Source: M0108 sp963841065 (GTDB lineage Bacteria; Pseudomonadota; Gammaproteobacteria; Chromatiales; Chromatiaceae). Taken from it: a stretch of 64,000 nt of DNA. Numbering within the stretch: position 1 is the stretch's first letter; the number at the start of each line of letters is the position of its first letter. Both the position numbers and the translations under genes were made by a program. Of the stretch, positions 55,051-62,621 are shown in pieces. The notes below the pieces were generated by a model that was not told the origin of the DNA, ran no database searches, and saw only the letters and a list, made by a program, of their open reading frames with translations. The stretch lies in the NCBI GenBank assembly GCA_963841065.1, contig CAWJBI010000029.1, positions 17,756-81,755 of the forward strand, given 5' to 3'.

Positions 55051-55080
55051 GCATCATCCCATAGATTGGGGCACCACCGT
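55051..55080 (+). repeat. Partial third copy of the island repeat
   Basis: GATTGGGGCACCACC at 55064-55078 with ATCC upstream matches the 3' half of the flanking repeats (GATTGGGGCACTACC at 58770-58784) with one mismatch. It ends directly before the start codon of the first island gene and so may also act as its leader. Confidence 0.55.
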
Positions 55081-55836
55081 ATGATTAAAGTAATGAGTTT
55101 TAATATTCGCATGGGCTTGGCCAATGATGGCATAAATCATTGGCGGCACCGAAAGTCATTAGCTTTAGCACGAATCAACGCCTTTGAACCAGACTTACTG
55201 GGCATACAAGAGTGCTGTGATGATGAGGCACAGGCCGGTTTTTTAAAAAAGCGTTTATCGCGTTATGAATTTTATGGTGTACAACGTGGCGGCAATAGTG
55301 GCGCAGCAATGGAAATGGCTCCAGCGTTGTTTAAAAAATCTAGTTTTAAATTAATAGAACCCGGTTGTTTTTGGTTGAGTGAAACGCCGGAGCAATCAGG
55401 TGGTCTGAATTGGGACGCAGCGTTTCCGCGTACGTGTTTGTGGTTTCGTTTATGGCATCGCAAAACGCATAGAGAGTTAATTTTTTTAAACACGCATTTC
55501 GATTATCAACCGATTGCCACGATTGAATCTGCTAAAGTGTTATTGACTTGGCTTAGAAAAAATGCCGATACGCCAGTGATTGCTACCGGGGATTTTAATG
55601 CCGATAAACAGTCTGAACCCTATTGCATTTTAACAAATCACTTAGTGGATGCCCGCCAAAATGATGATAATACATTTCATGACTACGGCAAGATTGACAC
55701 GGGTTGCCCGTTTGATTGGATATTGGTGTCTACGCATTTTCAAATCAAAAGCAGCCGAATAGATTATTATCATGAAAATGATGTCTATCCATCGGATCAT
55801 TATCCTTTGCTTGCAACATTGGATTGGAAATCTTAA
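55081..55836 (+). CDS. Endonuclease/exonuclease/phosphatase (EEP) family protein of the AT-rich island
   Basis: A 251-residue EEP-fold hydrolase with complete motifs: VMSFNIRMG at the start, DLLGIQECC (metal-binding Glu), LNTHFDYQP, ATGDFNADKQSEPY (Asp and Asn), FDWILVS and the terminal SDHYPLLATL (catalytic His). No signal peptide, so it is cytoplasmic. The substrate could be a phosphodiester, a sugar phosphate or nucleic acid. Codon use is strongly AT-rich, unlike adjacent genes. The ATG at 55081 fits the homologous start; an upstream in-frame ATG at 55048 belongs to the repeat region. First of three island genes on one strand. Confidence 0.85.
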   Translation: MIKVMSFNIRMGLANDGINHWRHRKSLALARINAFEPDLLGIQECCDDEAQAGFLKKRLSRYEFYGVQRGGNSGAAMEMAPALFKKSSFKLIEPGCFWLSETPEQSGGLNWDAAFPRTCLWFRLWHRKTHRELIFLNTHFDYQPIATIESAKVLLTWLRKNADTPVIATGDFNADKQSEPYCILTNHLVDARQNDDNTFHDYGKIDTGCPFDWILVSTHFQIKSSRIDYYHENDVYPSDHYPLLATLDWKS

Positions 55837-55837
55837 G

Positions 55838-55866
55838 TTTTGATGCGCTGGTTAATCAGGTATAAT
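55838..55866 (+). promoter_or_regulatory. Candidate sigma-70 promoter of the island ABC-GH5 genes
   Basis: A perfect TATAAT at 55861-55866 lies 17 bases after TTTTGA (55838-55843), or 15 after the better hexamer TTGATG (55840-55845). It stands just past the EEP stop codon and about 35 bases before the start of the ABC gene, so the ABC and GH5 genes may be transcribed separately from the EEP gene. Confidence 0.5.
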
Positions 55867-55901
55867 AGGCGCTAAATAATATTAATGAAGAGGATGTTTC
55901 G

Positions 55902-57602
55902 GTGCGACTCTCGCAAAGATTTTTTATGGATTTTGTTCGTTTTGCAGGACGGTTCTGGTTTTCAGAAAACAAAAAAGCCATACGGCTTTCAACGGCGATT
56001 TTAATAGGACTGACCATTTTACAAATTGTTATGGCGGTCCTGGTAAATAAATGGAATGCGGCATTATTTGATGCGATAGAGCAGCATTCGATGGCCGGCT
56101 TAACCAAGCAGATCATGTTGCTTTTAGTAATCATGCTTGCCAGCATTGTAATTACGGTATTGCATTTAACCGTTAAACGGGGATTAATGATTGATTGGCG
56201 TACTTGGTTGACCGAAAAAGTCACAGACCGTTGGATGAATAATGGTCGGCATTATCTGGTATCACATATGCCGGGGGAGCATGATAATCCAGATGAACGG
56301 ATTGCTGAAGATTGCCGTATTGCCACGGAATCAGCGATTTCATTGGGACATTCTTTATTTTATTCGTGTTTATCACTGATTAGTTTTACGCAGATTCTTT
56401 GGTCCTTGTCGGGTGTCATTACCGTTGATTTTATTTTCACGTTTAACCTACATGGTCATTTAGTGTGGATTGCTATTATCTATGCGGGGTTAGCATCTTG
56501 GTCAGGTTGGTTAGTGGGTATCCCTTTAACTAAAGCCACCAATGCCAATCAAACGGCAGAAGCCAATTATCGTTCCGGTTTAATTGATGCCCGTGAAAAC
56601 AGCCAAGCAATTGCCTTGATTGAAGCAGAAAGTTTTGAAAAAAATCGTTTTAAAAAATTATTTACTCAAATCCAGGAAGTATGGTCACAACAAACTGGCG
56701 CTTGGCAATACATTTTGGCGTTTAGTACAGGCTATGGTTTGTTGTCTATGGCCTTTCCTGTGTTAGTTTCATCACCACGTTATATTTCCGGTGCAATCAC
56801 CTTGGGCGCATTGATGCAATCCGCACAAGCCTTTCAAGAAATGGCATCGGCTTTATCCTGGCCGGTGAATAATCTAGCAAGTATTGCCTTGTGGCGTGCT
56901 TCTGTAGAACGGGTGTTGGGTTTAATTAAAGCATTAGACACAGTCGATGAAGAAATCGCCAAGCCAGAACATCATTGGATAGTGATTGAGCAAACTAATA
57001 AACCAGTATTGGCGTTTCGCGATTTAACTATTTCTAAATTAAATGGTCCTGTGCTTGCCAGTGGTATTAACATGGAAATTCAGCAAGGCGAACATGTTTT
57101 AATCACAGGCAATACGTTCACCGGGGCAAAATTATTTCGCGCCATTGCGCAAATTCGTCCTTGGGGAACGGGAAAGATTGAATTACCAAATAATGATAAT
57201 TTATTTTTCATGCCGCCACGTCCTCATCTTCCCGCAAACTTTACCCTGCGTGAAGCGATTTGTTATCCAAAAACAGGATCCTGTTTTACTGATGATGAAT
57301 TAAAAAAAGTGCTAAAGATTGTCGAGTTAGAACATCTGATCGAACAACTGGACCACGTAGATATTTGGACACACAGTTTATCGCGTGAAGAACAACAACG
57401 CTTAGGCATGGTGCGTTTGTTATTAAACAAACCGCAGTGGATATTCTTGCAAGAAGCCTTCGATTCTCTAGGCGCTGAAAGTGAAGAAAAAATGTTTCAT
57501 TTAATTTTTCAATACTTACCCAATGCCACTTTGTTAAGCATCACTCACTTAGAAATGGCACCGATATTCCACGAAAAGCTTTTAGAATTCCCGGGAGAAT
57601 AA
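55902..57602 (+). CDS. SbmA/BacA-like ABC transporter (membrane domain fused to degenerate ATPase domain)
   Basis: A 566-residue half-transporter. Residues 1-330 form a membrane domain of the SbmA/BacA/YddA type (GRFWFSENKKAIRLSTAIL; WRTWLTEKVTDRWMNNGRHY; NPDERIAEDCR, the family's EAA-like cytoplasmic loop). The C-terminal ATPase region is degenerate: the P-loop reads LITGNTFTGAKLF instead of G-x-x-G-x-G-K-S/T, Walker B reads WIFLQEAFDSLG, and the signature is LSREEQQRLGMV. It may not hydrolyse ATP, like SbmA/BacA proteins driven by proton motive force. GTG start after AGAGGA. The codon bias is AT-rich. Stop codon is 1 base from the GH5 start. Confidence 0.85.
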   Translation: MRLSQRFFMDFVRFAGRFWFSENKKAIRLSTAILIGLTILQIVMAVLVNKWNAALFDAIEQHSMAGLTKQIMLLLVIMLASIVITVLHLTVKRGLMIDWRTWLTEKVTDRWMNNGRHYLVSHMPGEHDNPDERIAEDCRIATESAISLGHSLFYSCLSLISFTQILWSLSGVITVDFIFTFNLHGHLVWIAIIYAGLASWSGWLVGIPLTKATNANQTAEANYRSGLIDARENSQAIALIEAESFEKNRFKKLFTQIQEVWSQQTGAWQYILAFSTGYGLLSMAFPVLVSSPRYISGAITLGALMQSAQAFQEMASALSWPVNNLASIALWRASVERVLGLIKALDTVDEEIAKPEHHWIVIEQTNKPVLAFRDLTISKLNGPVLASGINMEIQQGEHVLITGNTFTGAKLFRAIAQIRPWGTGKIELPNNDNLFFMPPRPHLPANFTLREAICYPKTGSCFTDDELKKVLKIVELEHLIEQLDHVDIWTHSLSREEQQRLGMVRLLLNKPQWIFLQEAFDSLGAESEEKMFHLIFQYLPNATLLSITHLEMAPIFHEKLLEFPGE

Positions 57603-57603
57603 C

Positions 57604-58713
57604 GTGTTGCATCCAAAAAAACTACGCGGCGTAAATTTAGGTGGTTGGTTAGTTTTGGAAAAATGGATTACCCCGAGTTTATTTGAAGGACTTGCGGCTA
57701 GGGACGAAACCACATTTTGCAAAGAACTGGGCATAGAAGCCGCGACAAAACGCTTACATCAGCATTGGAATACATTTATCACTAAAGAGGATTTTCAGTG
57801 GCTTGCCTCTGTCGGCGTTAATGCTGTACGTTTACCTGTTGGACATTGGTTATTTGGAAAAAATTATCCGTATCATCGTGCTTATGGTGAAAGCCGTTAT
57901 CCATATGTTGAAGACGGTTTAGCGATTGTGGATAACGTGATGCAATGGGCAGAAGAATTTGAACTAGCCGTACTGCTCGATTTACATGCCGCCCCTGGAT
58001 GTCAAAACGGCTTTGATAATGGCGGCATCATGGATGTTTGCGAATGGCATACCCAGCACGAATATATAGACCACGCATTAAACGTCATGGAATGGTTAGC
58101 CGAGCGTTATCACAGTGCGCCAGCCCTGCACGGCATTGAAGTGTTAAACGAACCTCGTTGGGATATAGATACGGAAATTTTGAAAAATTATTACACTGCC
58201 GCCTATCATCGCATTCGTAAATATTGTTCACCAGACAAAGTGGCTATGGTGTTTCATGATGGCTTCCGCACGCATAAATGTTATTTAGGATTTCTGCAGC
58301 CACCTGAATTTGAGAATGTCATTTTTGACATTCATCGTTATCAATGTTTTGTCCGCGAAGACATAGATTTAGATATTTACGGACACATACACAAAAGCGT
58401 GATTGAATTGAAAAATGAAGCCGACAGCATCAGAAAAGAATTAAAACTGCCTGTGTATTGTGGTGAATGGAGTTTAGGCATGAATTTAAAAGAAGTATCT
58501 CTGTGGGCAGAAGGTCCTTTTAATCATGCTTTAGAAAATATGGATGAATATCAAATGTCATTGGCCTATCGTGGTTATGCCGCCGCGCAGATGCTGACTT
58601 TTGAAAAATACATGGGGTGGTTTTTCTGGAATTACAAAACCGAAACCACCCCTGCATGGTGTTTTAGAGATTGCGTAGAACGTGGTTGGATTCCAACTAG
58701 CGTTGGTGCATAA
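57604..58713 (+). CDS. Glycoside hydrolase family 5 (exo-1,3-glucanase-like), cytoplasmic
   Basis: A 369-residue GH5 protein. LRGVNLGGWLVLEKWITPSL near the start matches fungal-type exo-beta-1,3-glucanases (GH5_9-like); VNAVRLPVGHWLF follows; the acid/base Glu is in IEVLNEPRWD, and the nucleophile Glu in VYCGEWSLG. No signal peptide is present, which is unusual for a beta-glucanase and suggests intracellular action on imported or endogenous glucan. It starts with GTG (or the TTG one codon later) after GGGAGAAT, only 1 base past the ABC gene, so they are coupled. AT-rich codon use as for its two neighbours. Confidence 0.85.
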   Translation: MLHPKKLRGVNLGGWLVLEKWITPSLFEGLAARDETTFCKELGIEAATKRLHQHWNTFITKEDFQWLASVGVNAVRLPVGHWLFGKNYPYHRAYGESRYPYVEDGLAIVDNVMQWAEEFELAVLLDLHAAPGCQNGFDNGGIMDVCEWHTQHEYIDHALNVMEWLAERYHSAPALHGIEVLNEPRWDIDTEILKNYYTAAYHRIRKYCSPDKVAMVFHDGFRTHKCYLGFLQPPEFENVIFDIHRYQCFVREDIDLDIYGHIHKSVIELKNEADSIRKELKLPVYCGEWSLGMNLKEVSLWAEGPFNHALENMDEYQMSLAYRGYAAAQMLTFEKYMGWFFWNYKTETTPAWCFRDCVERGWIPTSVGA

Positions 58714-58745
58714 ATATTAGGAAGGGTATTTACCCTGATAAAAAA

Positions 58746-58784
58746 GCTTAACCCAGCCGCTATCCTACTGATTGGGGCACTACC
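58746..58784 (+). repeat. Right direct repeat flanking the AT-rich island
   Basis: The 39-base partner of 54964-55002 (GCTTAA ... GATTGGGGCACTACC), 33 bases past the GH5 stop codon. A small AGGGTA-TT-TACCCT hairpin (58723-58736) precedes it. Together with the left copy it brackets the three AT-rich genes. Confidence 0.7.
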
Positions 58785-58795
58785 GAAATTTGATA

Positions 58796-59104
58796 CTAAG
58801 AACGTTTTTTTCCAGATCCACGCAATGCAGTTCGCAGTCGGTCTGAGTTAGAAATAGCTTCACCCATTTGAGATAAAGCTTGTTTCAACGCTTTTTCCAG
58901 CGCTTCTCCAATCGCAATTGAGCCGCCCTCACATGCTCCACCGCTATCTGAGGTACTTTCACCTCGACCGGTGACCATTGTTCCCACTTTGCGACCATCT
59001 TTAGTATCTACCTTTACTCCAAGTACAATTTCAGCCTCACTCTTCATTGTCGCTGTCCAAAATCCTGGAATAACCATGAGATCTATATCCATATCTTCTT
59101 TCAT
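58796..59104 (-). CDS. Fragment of a putative lipoprotein or envelope protein
   Basis: A 102-residue frame without signal peptide: IPGFWTATMKSEAEIVLGVK, GRGESTSDSGGACEGGSIAI, then a helix ALEKALKQALSQMGEAIS. This looks like the C-terminal half of a YajG-like lipoprotein family and may be a truncated remnant; an in-frame stop lies just upstream of the ATG. AGGTAGG 12 bases before the ATG could be a weak ribosome-binding site. Composition is intermediate between the island and the host background. It ends 12 bases from the right island repeat. Confidence 0.5.
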   Translation of the reverse strand: MKEDMDIDLMVIPGFWTATMKSEAEIVLGVKVDTKDGRKVGTMVTGRGESTSDSGGACEGGSIAIGEALEKALKQALSQMGEAISNSDRLRTALRGSGKKRS

Positions 59105-59988
59105 TATTCTGGTTACCTACCTTGCCTGTCAAGACGTCCTCCTTTTACATCTCCGGTCCAGTCCGATTCCCTGGCATTCCGGTATGTCTTTAAGCGTAAG
59201 GATAGAAGGAAGTCCCATTTCCCATCCCGAGCCCAAACCATAGCCTAGACCGCCCCTGGCCAGCCGTCTACACACCAAATGCGTCCAAATGCAACCAAAA
59301 ACGACATTTTGACCGTATTTTTCATAAAATTTAGCAATTTGAAAAATCCAAAACAGTTCAGAAACGGGCGAAAAAGTTGATCCAGGTCAATCTGGACAGC
59401 GTGTCCCGAGTCCTTCACCCTGCCGTGCCCTCTGCTCCTTGTAGAGCCGAATGCCGCTCCTGGTTGAGCCAACTGCTATAGCTCACTGAATCTTAATAGG
59501 ATTTCCGAAACCCATCTGCTCCTTGTAGAGGTCCGGCCCGTGCCATGCCTACCATTAGGTATGAACCTCCAGTCCCTACCAGACAGAGTAAGTAGACGGT
59601 GAACGAGCCGTGAATATGAATGGGCTTAGAATTACAGGAGAATCACGAAGTAATGACTGTGCACATGTCGCCAACCCTGGGTCAGAGCATAACCGGCAGG
59701 TGGTGCTGATGCTGGCGGGAAAGAGCGGGCGATTAGTACCAAAGCCTTTGACACAAGATCAGTTTTTGCAACTTTGTACGGACTCCCCTCAGGTTGCAAG
59801 CTGAGCGGAGTGGGCGGACTGGTCCTGGCTGCTGACTTGTTATTGGCCTGTCGATGCGTCGGTTTCTTCGACGCTGGCCCTGATGGCGATCCGCGCCCGC
59901 GGTTCTCGGTGAGTCGGTGCAGATTCACTCCGATCCGCACCCGTCACCTCTCTGAATCCAGGGGCCTACATCCGGTGTCCCAGCTCTG
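59105..59988. other. Long gene-poor stretch with short repeats
   Basis: Nearly 900 bases without a convincing gene on either strand. It contains a perfect 16-base direct repeat TCTGCTCCTTGTAGAG (59431-59446 and 59515-59530) and an FNR-like site TTGAT-CCAG-GTCAA (59377-59390) without a matching promoter. Open frames such as 59610-59804 lack ribosome-binding sites and coding-like composition. It may contain decayed genes or an unrecognised RNA. Confidence 0.5.
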
Positions 59989-60537
59989 CTAGTAACCATT
60001 GTTTCTGGCCCAACCCGTCGGAGTTTGCCTAGGACTGGCTTTATCAGTCAGATAACGACGGGCCGTGAGGAAACGATTTGCATAGTTGCTGTCGTTCAGT
60101 GAGGAAATAACCACCTTTCCGTAGTTGGTGCTGGCCTGCTGGAATTTCTCGTCACCGATATACACGCCCACATGGGTGACGGTGCCGGTAAAATTCTTGC
60201 CGGTGTCGAAAAAAACCAAGTCCCCGTATTGGAGGGCATCACGCGGCACTTCTACGCCGCCCTGGGCCTGATCGCTCGAGACACGGGGAATCTCCAAGTT
60301 CATGCGTCCGAAGGCGTAGTAGGTGAGTCCCGAACAGTCAAAAGCCTCGGGGCCCTCTTCGGCCCAGACATACTTTTTGCCGAGAATTTCTCCAAGGGAT
60401 GTTCTGAGTGCCTGACGGGATGGCTGTTGGTAGACAACTCTTGGCTTGTGGATGGTGTAGTCATATTTTGGAGTGCACCCCGCCGCCATAAGCACAAAGA
60501 ACGGCAGTATTATCGTTCCGCGAACAAGACGACCCAT
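59989..60537 (-). CDS. NlpC/P60-family lipoprotein (C40 peptidase, Spr-like)
   Basis: A 182-residue lipoprotein: MGRLVRGTIILPFFVLMAAGC with lipobox MAAGC (Cys21). The NlpC/P60 domain has GKKYVWAEEGPEAFDCSGL with the catalytic Cys, LQYGDLVFFDTGKN, and VTHVGVYIGDEKF with the catalytic His; a polar third residue is expected in FQQAST. It probably cleaves murein cross-links (D-Glu-DAP bonds) at the outer membrane. Its start lies inside the 3' end of the preceding gene (77-base overlap). Confidence 0.88.
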   Translation of the reverse strand: MGRLVRGTIILPFFVLMAAGCTPKYDYTIHKPRVVYQQPSRQALRTSLGEILGKKYVWAEEGPEAFDCSGLTYYAFGRMNLEIPRVSSDQAQGGVEVPRDALQYGDLVFFDTGKNFTGTVTHVGVYIGDEKFQQASTNYGKVVISSLNDSNYANRFLTARRYLTDKASPRQTPTGWARNNGY

Positions 60538-61177
60538 CCTGCTCTCCTTTTCGTGGATAAACTAAATTGGGCAGATCAAGCACCCATCTCTCGCCATGGC
60601 CCGAGGCCTTGAGCAGCACCACCCCGCCCTTGGCGGCCGTACTGCCCGCCACCGTGGGTGCAGCGGCCCCTCCGGTCCCCACCGTGGCCACGGTACTGAG
60701 GGCTTGGGCGGTCGAAGCGGCCACGCCCAGCGTCGCCAGCGCGGTCAGGACTTCATCGACCTCCTCATCCTGATACCAATGGCTGCCCTGTTGCGCCAGG
60801 TCCCGTAGGTCGCCAATGACGAACAAATCCGTAATCACGCCGGCGGCCTGGCCCACCACTTCATCGCTGGTGCCAGTCCATAACCCATCCGCTAATTTCT
60901 GCGCTTGGTACCCCACGCTGTCACGCACCGCCTGGATTTCCGCCAGCAAAGTCACGGCCTCGGGATCTTGACTGACATACTCGTAGGCCATGAAAAAATC
61001 CAGATAATCGCCCGCTTCGGCATAGCGCTGTTCCGCGACCAGGGCACGTGTTTCGGGTACGGGATTAACGTGGACCAGGGCCAGCGCGGCCAATTGTTCT
61101 TGTTGCCACAGTACCCCAGCCGCGATGGCGGCAAGGATCAGCAGACCGATTTTAAAGGGCAGTTTGAAAAGAAACAC
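60461..61177 (-). CDS. Membrane protein of unknown function, possibly truncated
   Basis: A 238-residue protein. An N-terminal hydrophobic helix (FKIGLLILAAIAAGVLW) is followed by a helical soluble part (SVGYQAQKLADGLWTGTSDE and AGVITDLFVIGDLRDLAQQG), then an Ala/Gly/Thr-rich hydrophobic segment (ALSTVATVGTGGAAAPTVAG) and LLKASGHGERWVLDL. Similar proteins in sulfur bacteria continue further, so the last 35 residues, which overlap the NlpC gene, may be out of frame; a frameshift near 60570 is possible. Function unknown. GGAGAGGATGGG precedes the ATG. Confidence 0.6.
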   Translation of the reverse strand: MFLFKLPFKIGLLILAAIAAGVLWQQEQLAALALVHVNPVPETRALVAEQRYAEAGDYLDFFMAYEYVSQDPEAVTLLAEIQAVRDSVGYQAQKLADGLWTGTSDEVVGQAAGVITDLFVIGDLRDLAQQGSHWYQDEEVDEVLTALATLGVAASTAQALSTVATVGTGGAAAPTVAGSTAAKGGVVLLKASGHGERWVLDLPNLVYPRKGEQDGSSCSRNDNTAVLCAYGGGVHSKI

Positions 61178-61854
61178 CCATCCTCTCCTGGATCATTAAT
61201 GCTGTTCAAACGGCGGATTGGCCAACCTAAATTACCCTGCCTAGAACACTATTTCAATCCCGCCGCCCAGCTTTGCGCCCGTCCCTATCTCTACCTATGC
61301 CGGTATTACCTTTGACCGGCACGCTCACCAACCGCACAGGATCCGCATTAAGGAGATCAGCCATTCCCGGTCGCTGGTGCAGCGCCGGCCGGAGCACAGC
61401 GGATCTAAGCATCCTATTGCGCAGTGGCTGAAGCAGAAGAGCTTAGGGCAGGGCCTCGATTCGAAGAGCAAGACCAACTGCAACGCCGATCAGGAGCAGC
61501 ATCGACAGCGGGTGCCGGGCTGAGCACAGGGCGTTGCGAAGAGAGGCGGCCGATCAGGCGGTGTCCAGCGCCGATCGCCATGGCTATGACATCGGGAGCG
61601 GAAATGCAGCGCCATCTGGAAAGAAGGGGGTGGGCTTGGTGGCCCTTAACGAGGACGGCCCACCGCGAGGCAGGCGACGAGCATCACGACAAACCGCCAG
61701 TCCGCAGGGAAGTGGGCTAGCGTTACCGAGCGGGGGGCGTCAGAGAAAGGTACTTGCTACTGCTAAGATGCTTGAAACCCTCCCCCGACGCCGAAACAGG
61801 CAAAGTTCAGTACGCACCTCCCTGTGCGCGGGGATTCCTCAGCTCAGCCGTAGC
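61178..61854. other. Gene-poor stretch before the sulfur-globule gene
   Basis: About 680 bases without a supported gene. An open frame without start codon runs on the plus strand from about 61230 to 61522 (containing HPIAQWLKQKSLGQGLDSKS), which may be a gene remnant. Other frames, such as 61424-61720, have no ribosome-binding site. Confidence 0.45.
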
Positions 61855-62223
61855 TTACTTGGAAGGAGCGGCGGGAGCAGCCGGGGGAGCAGCAGGAGGC
61901 GCGGGCGGAGCATAGGGCGCACCGTAAGGGGCACCGTAGGGAGCGCCGTAAGGGGCACCATAGCCGTAGGGAGCGCCATAGCCGTAAGGGCCGTAACCAT
62001 TGGAGTAGTTGTCGTAGTAGCGATTGTAGCCACGCCCATAGCCACGGCCACCACCGGACATGTTCATGCTGAAGTCGCCAGACCCATCGCCGAACATGTC
62101 GTTCATCCAATTGTTGTTATTGTTGCCCCAACCGTTGTTACCCCAAGGACCACCCCAGGCGAAAGCGGTAGCGGAGACACCCAGGAGGGCGACAACAGCG
62201 GCAGCAGTAGCAAGCTTTTTCAT
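61855..62223 (-). CDS. Sulfur-globule envelope protein
   Basis: A 122-residue exported, low-complexity protein: signal peptide (LATAAAVVALLGVSATAFA, cleaved near residue 22), then WGGPWGNNGWGNNNNNWMND, a glycine/tyrosine/arginine-rich region, a PYG-A tandem repeat (YGAPYGAPYGAPYGAPY), and a proline/alanine-rich end (APPAAPPAAPAAPSK). This composition, rich in Gly, Asn, Tyr, Trp and Pro, matches Sgp/CV-type proteins that coat periplasmic sulfur globules of purple sulfur bacteria. The ATG at 62221-62223 follows GAGAGAAAATC. It has a strong promoter (see 62302-62330). Structural, not enzymatic. Could instead be another Tyr/Gly-rich envelope protein; the Trp/Asn-rich start favours Sgp. Confidence 0.75.
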   Translation of the reverse strand: MKKLATAAAVVALLGVSATAFAWGGPWGNNGWGNNNNNWMNDMFGDGSGDFSMNMSGGGRGYGRGYNRYYDNYSNGYGPYGYGAPYGYGAPYGAPYGAPYGAPYAPPAPPAAPPAAPAAPSK

Positions 62224-62301
62224 GTGATTTTCTCTCTCGTTAGTTTCTGTGGGCAGCAAAGGCGGCGTCTTAGTGTTGCGGTGCGCCGTCCATGGGGAGA
62301 T

Positions 62302-62330
62302 AGAATATTAGAATATTCTGATGTTGTCAA
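62302..62330 (-). promoter_or_regulatory. Strong sigma-70-like promoter of the sulfur-globule gene
   Basis: On the minus strand TTGACA (62325-62330, perfect -35) is followed after exactly 17 bases by TATTCT (62302-62307). The overlapping palindrome AGAATATTCT (62310-62319) may be an operator. The start would be near 62295, giving a leader of about 70 bases. The strength fits a highly produced structural protein. Confidence 0.7.
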
Positions 62331-62358
62331 TCATCATCTTGCCCCGCCTGGGCGCGTG

Positions 62359-62460
62359 TTAATCCACGATCAACCTGGCCACCAGGTCCTTGACGATCGG
62401 ATAGGCGGGATGGGCTTCAGGGAGTTGCTTCAGGTCATGGGGGTGTTTGAATTGCAGCAT
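62359..62460 (-). CDS. Mini-gene with AYPIVK motif (copy B of a duplicated module)
   Basis: A 33-residue frame MLQFKHPHDLKQLPEAHPAY followed by PIVKDLVARLIVD, starting 5 bases after the ribosome-binding site GGAGGAGAAACTC and ending at TAA. Its leader has the same terminator as degenerate copy A at 54458-54818, and the protein aligns with the first third of that copy, so it may be a truncated form that ends early. Too short to assign a function; a peptide regulator or a remnant are both possible. Confidence 0.55.
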   Translation of the reverse strand: MLQFKHPHDLKQLPEAHPAYPIVKDLVARLIVD

Positions 62461-62491
62461 GAGTTTCTCCTCCGGGTTTTCTCCGGGCAAT

Positions 62492-62513
62492 AAAAAACCC
62501 GCCGAAGCGGGTT
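62492..62513 (-). terminator. Rho-independent terminator in the leader of copy B
   Basis: AACCCGC-TTCG-GCGGGTT then TTTTTATT on the minus strand, identical to the terminator at 54853-54875 including the flanking CCCCTCATAACCC and ATTG. It lies 35 bases upstream of the mini-gene ATG. A second hairpin, AAGAATCC-TTTTAG-GGATTCTT (62538-62559), is found just upstream. Confidence 0.85.
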
Positions 62514-62621
62514 ATGAGGGGGTTGGGGTGTATTTATAAGAATCCTTTTAGGGATTCTTTAGGGGATATTTAAAGGATGGGTTCAGGTGAACAGGCAGGT
62601 CATGGTGGGGATAGGATCAAA

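Noticed and set aside
54964..58784. Integron attC sites at the island ends
   Set aside because: ATCTAAC in the left repeat resembles the RYYYAAC half-site, but no GTTRRRY partner follows and the right repeat lacks it. No integrase is present.
59610..59992. Small plus-strand ORFs (for example 59610-59804 and 59774-59992)
   Set aside because: No ribosome-binding site, no coding-like third-position bias and no recognisable motif; the region is better left as non-coding.
61424..61720. Plus-strand frame with an Arg/Gly-rich translation
   Set aside because: Composition resembles random GC-rich frames, and there is no ribosome-binding site. A start-less frame overlapping it (about 61230-61522) may be a remnant but cannot be called a gene.
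61534..62493. Long plus-strand frame opposite the sulfur-globule gene
   Set aside because: It is the antisense of the PYGA-repeat gene; its valine/arginine/threonine repeats derive from that low-complexity sequence.
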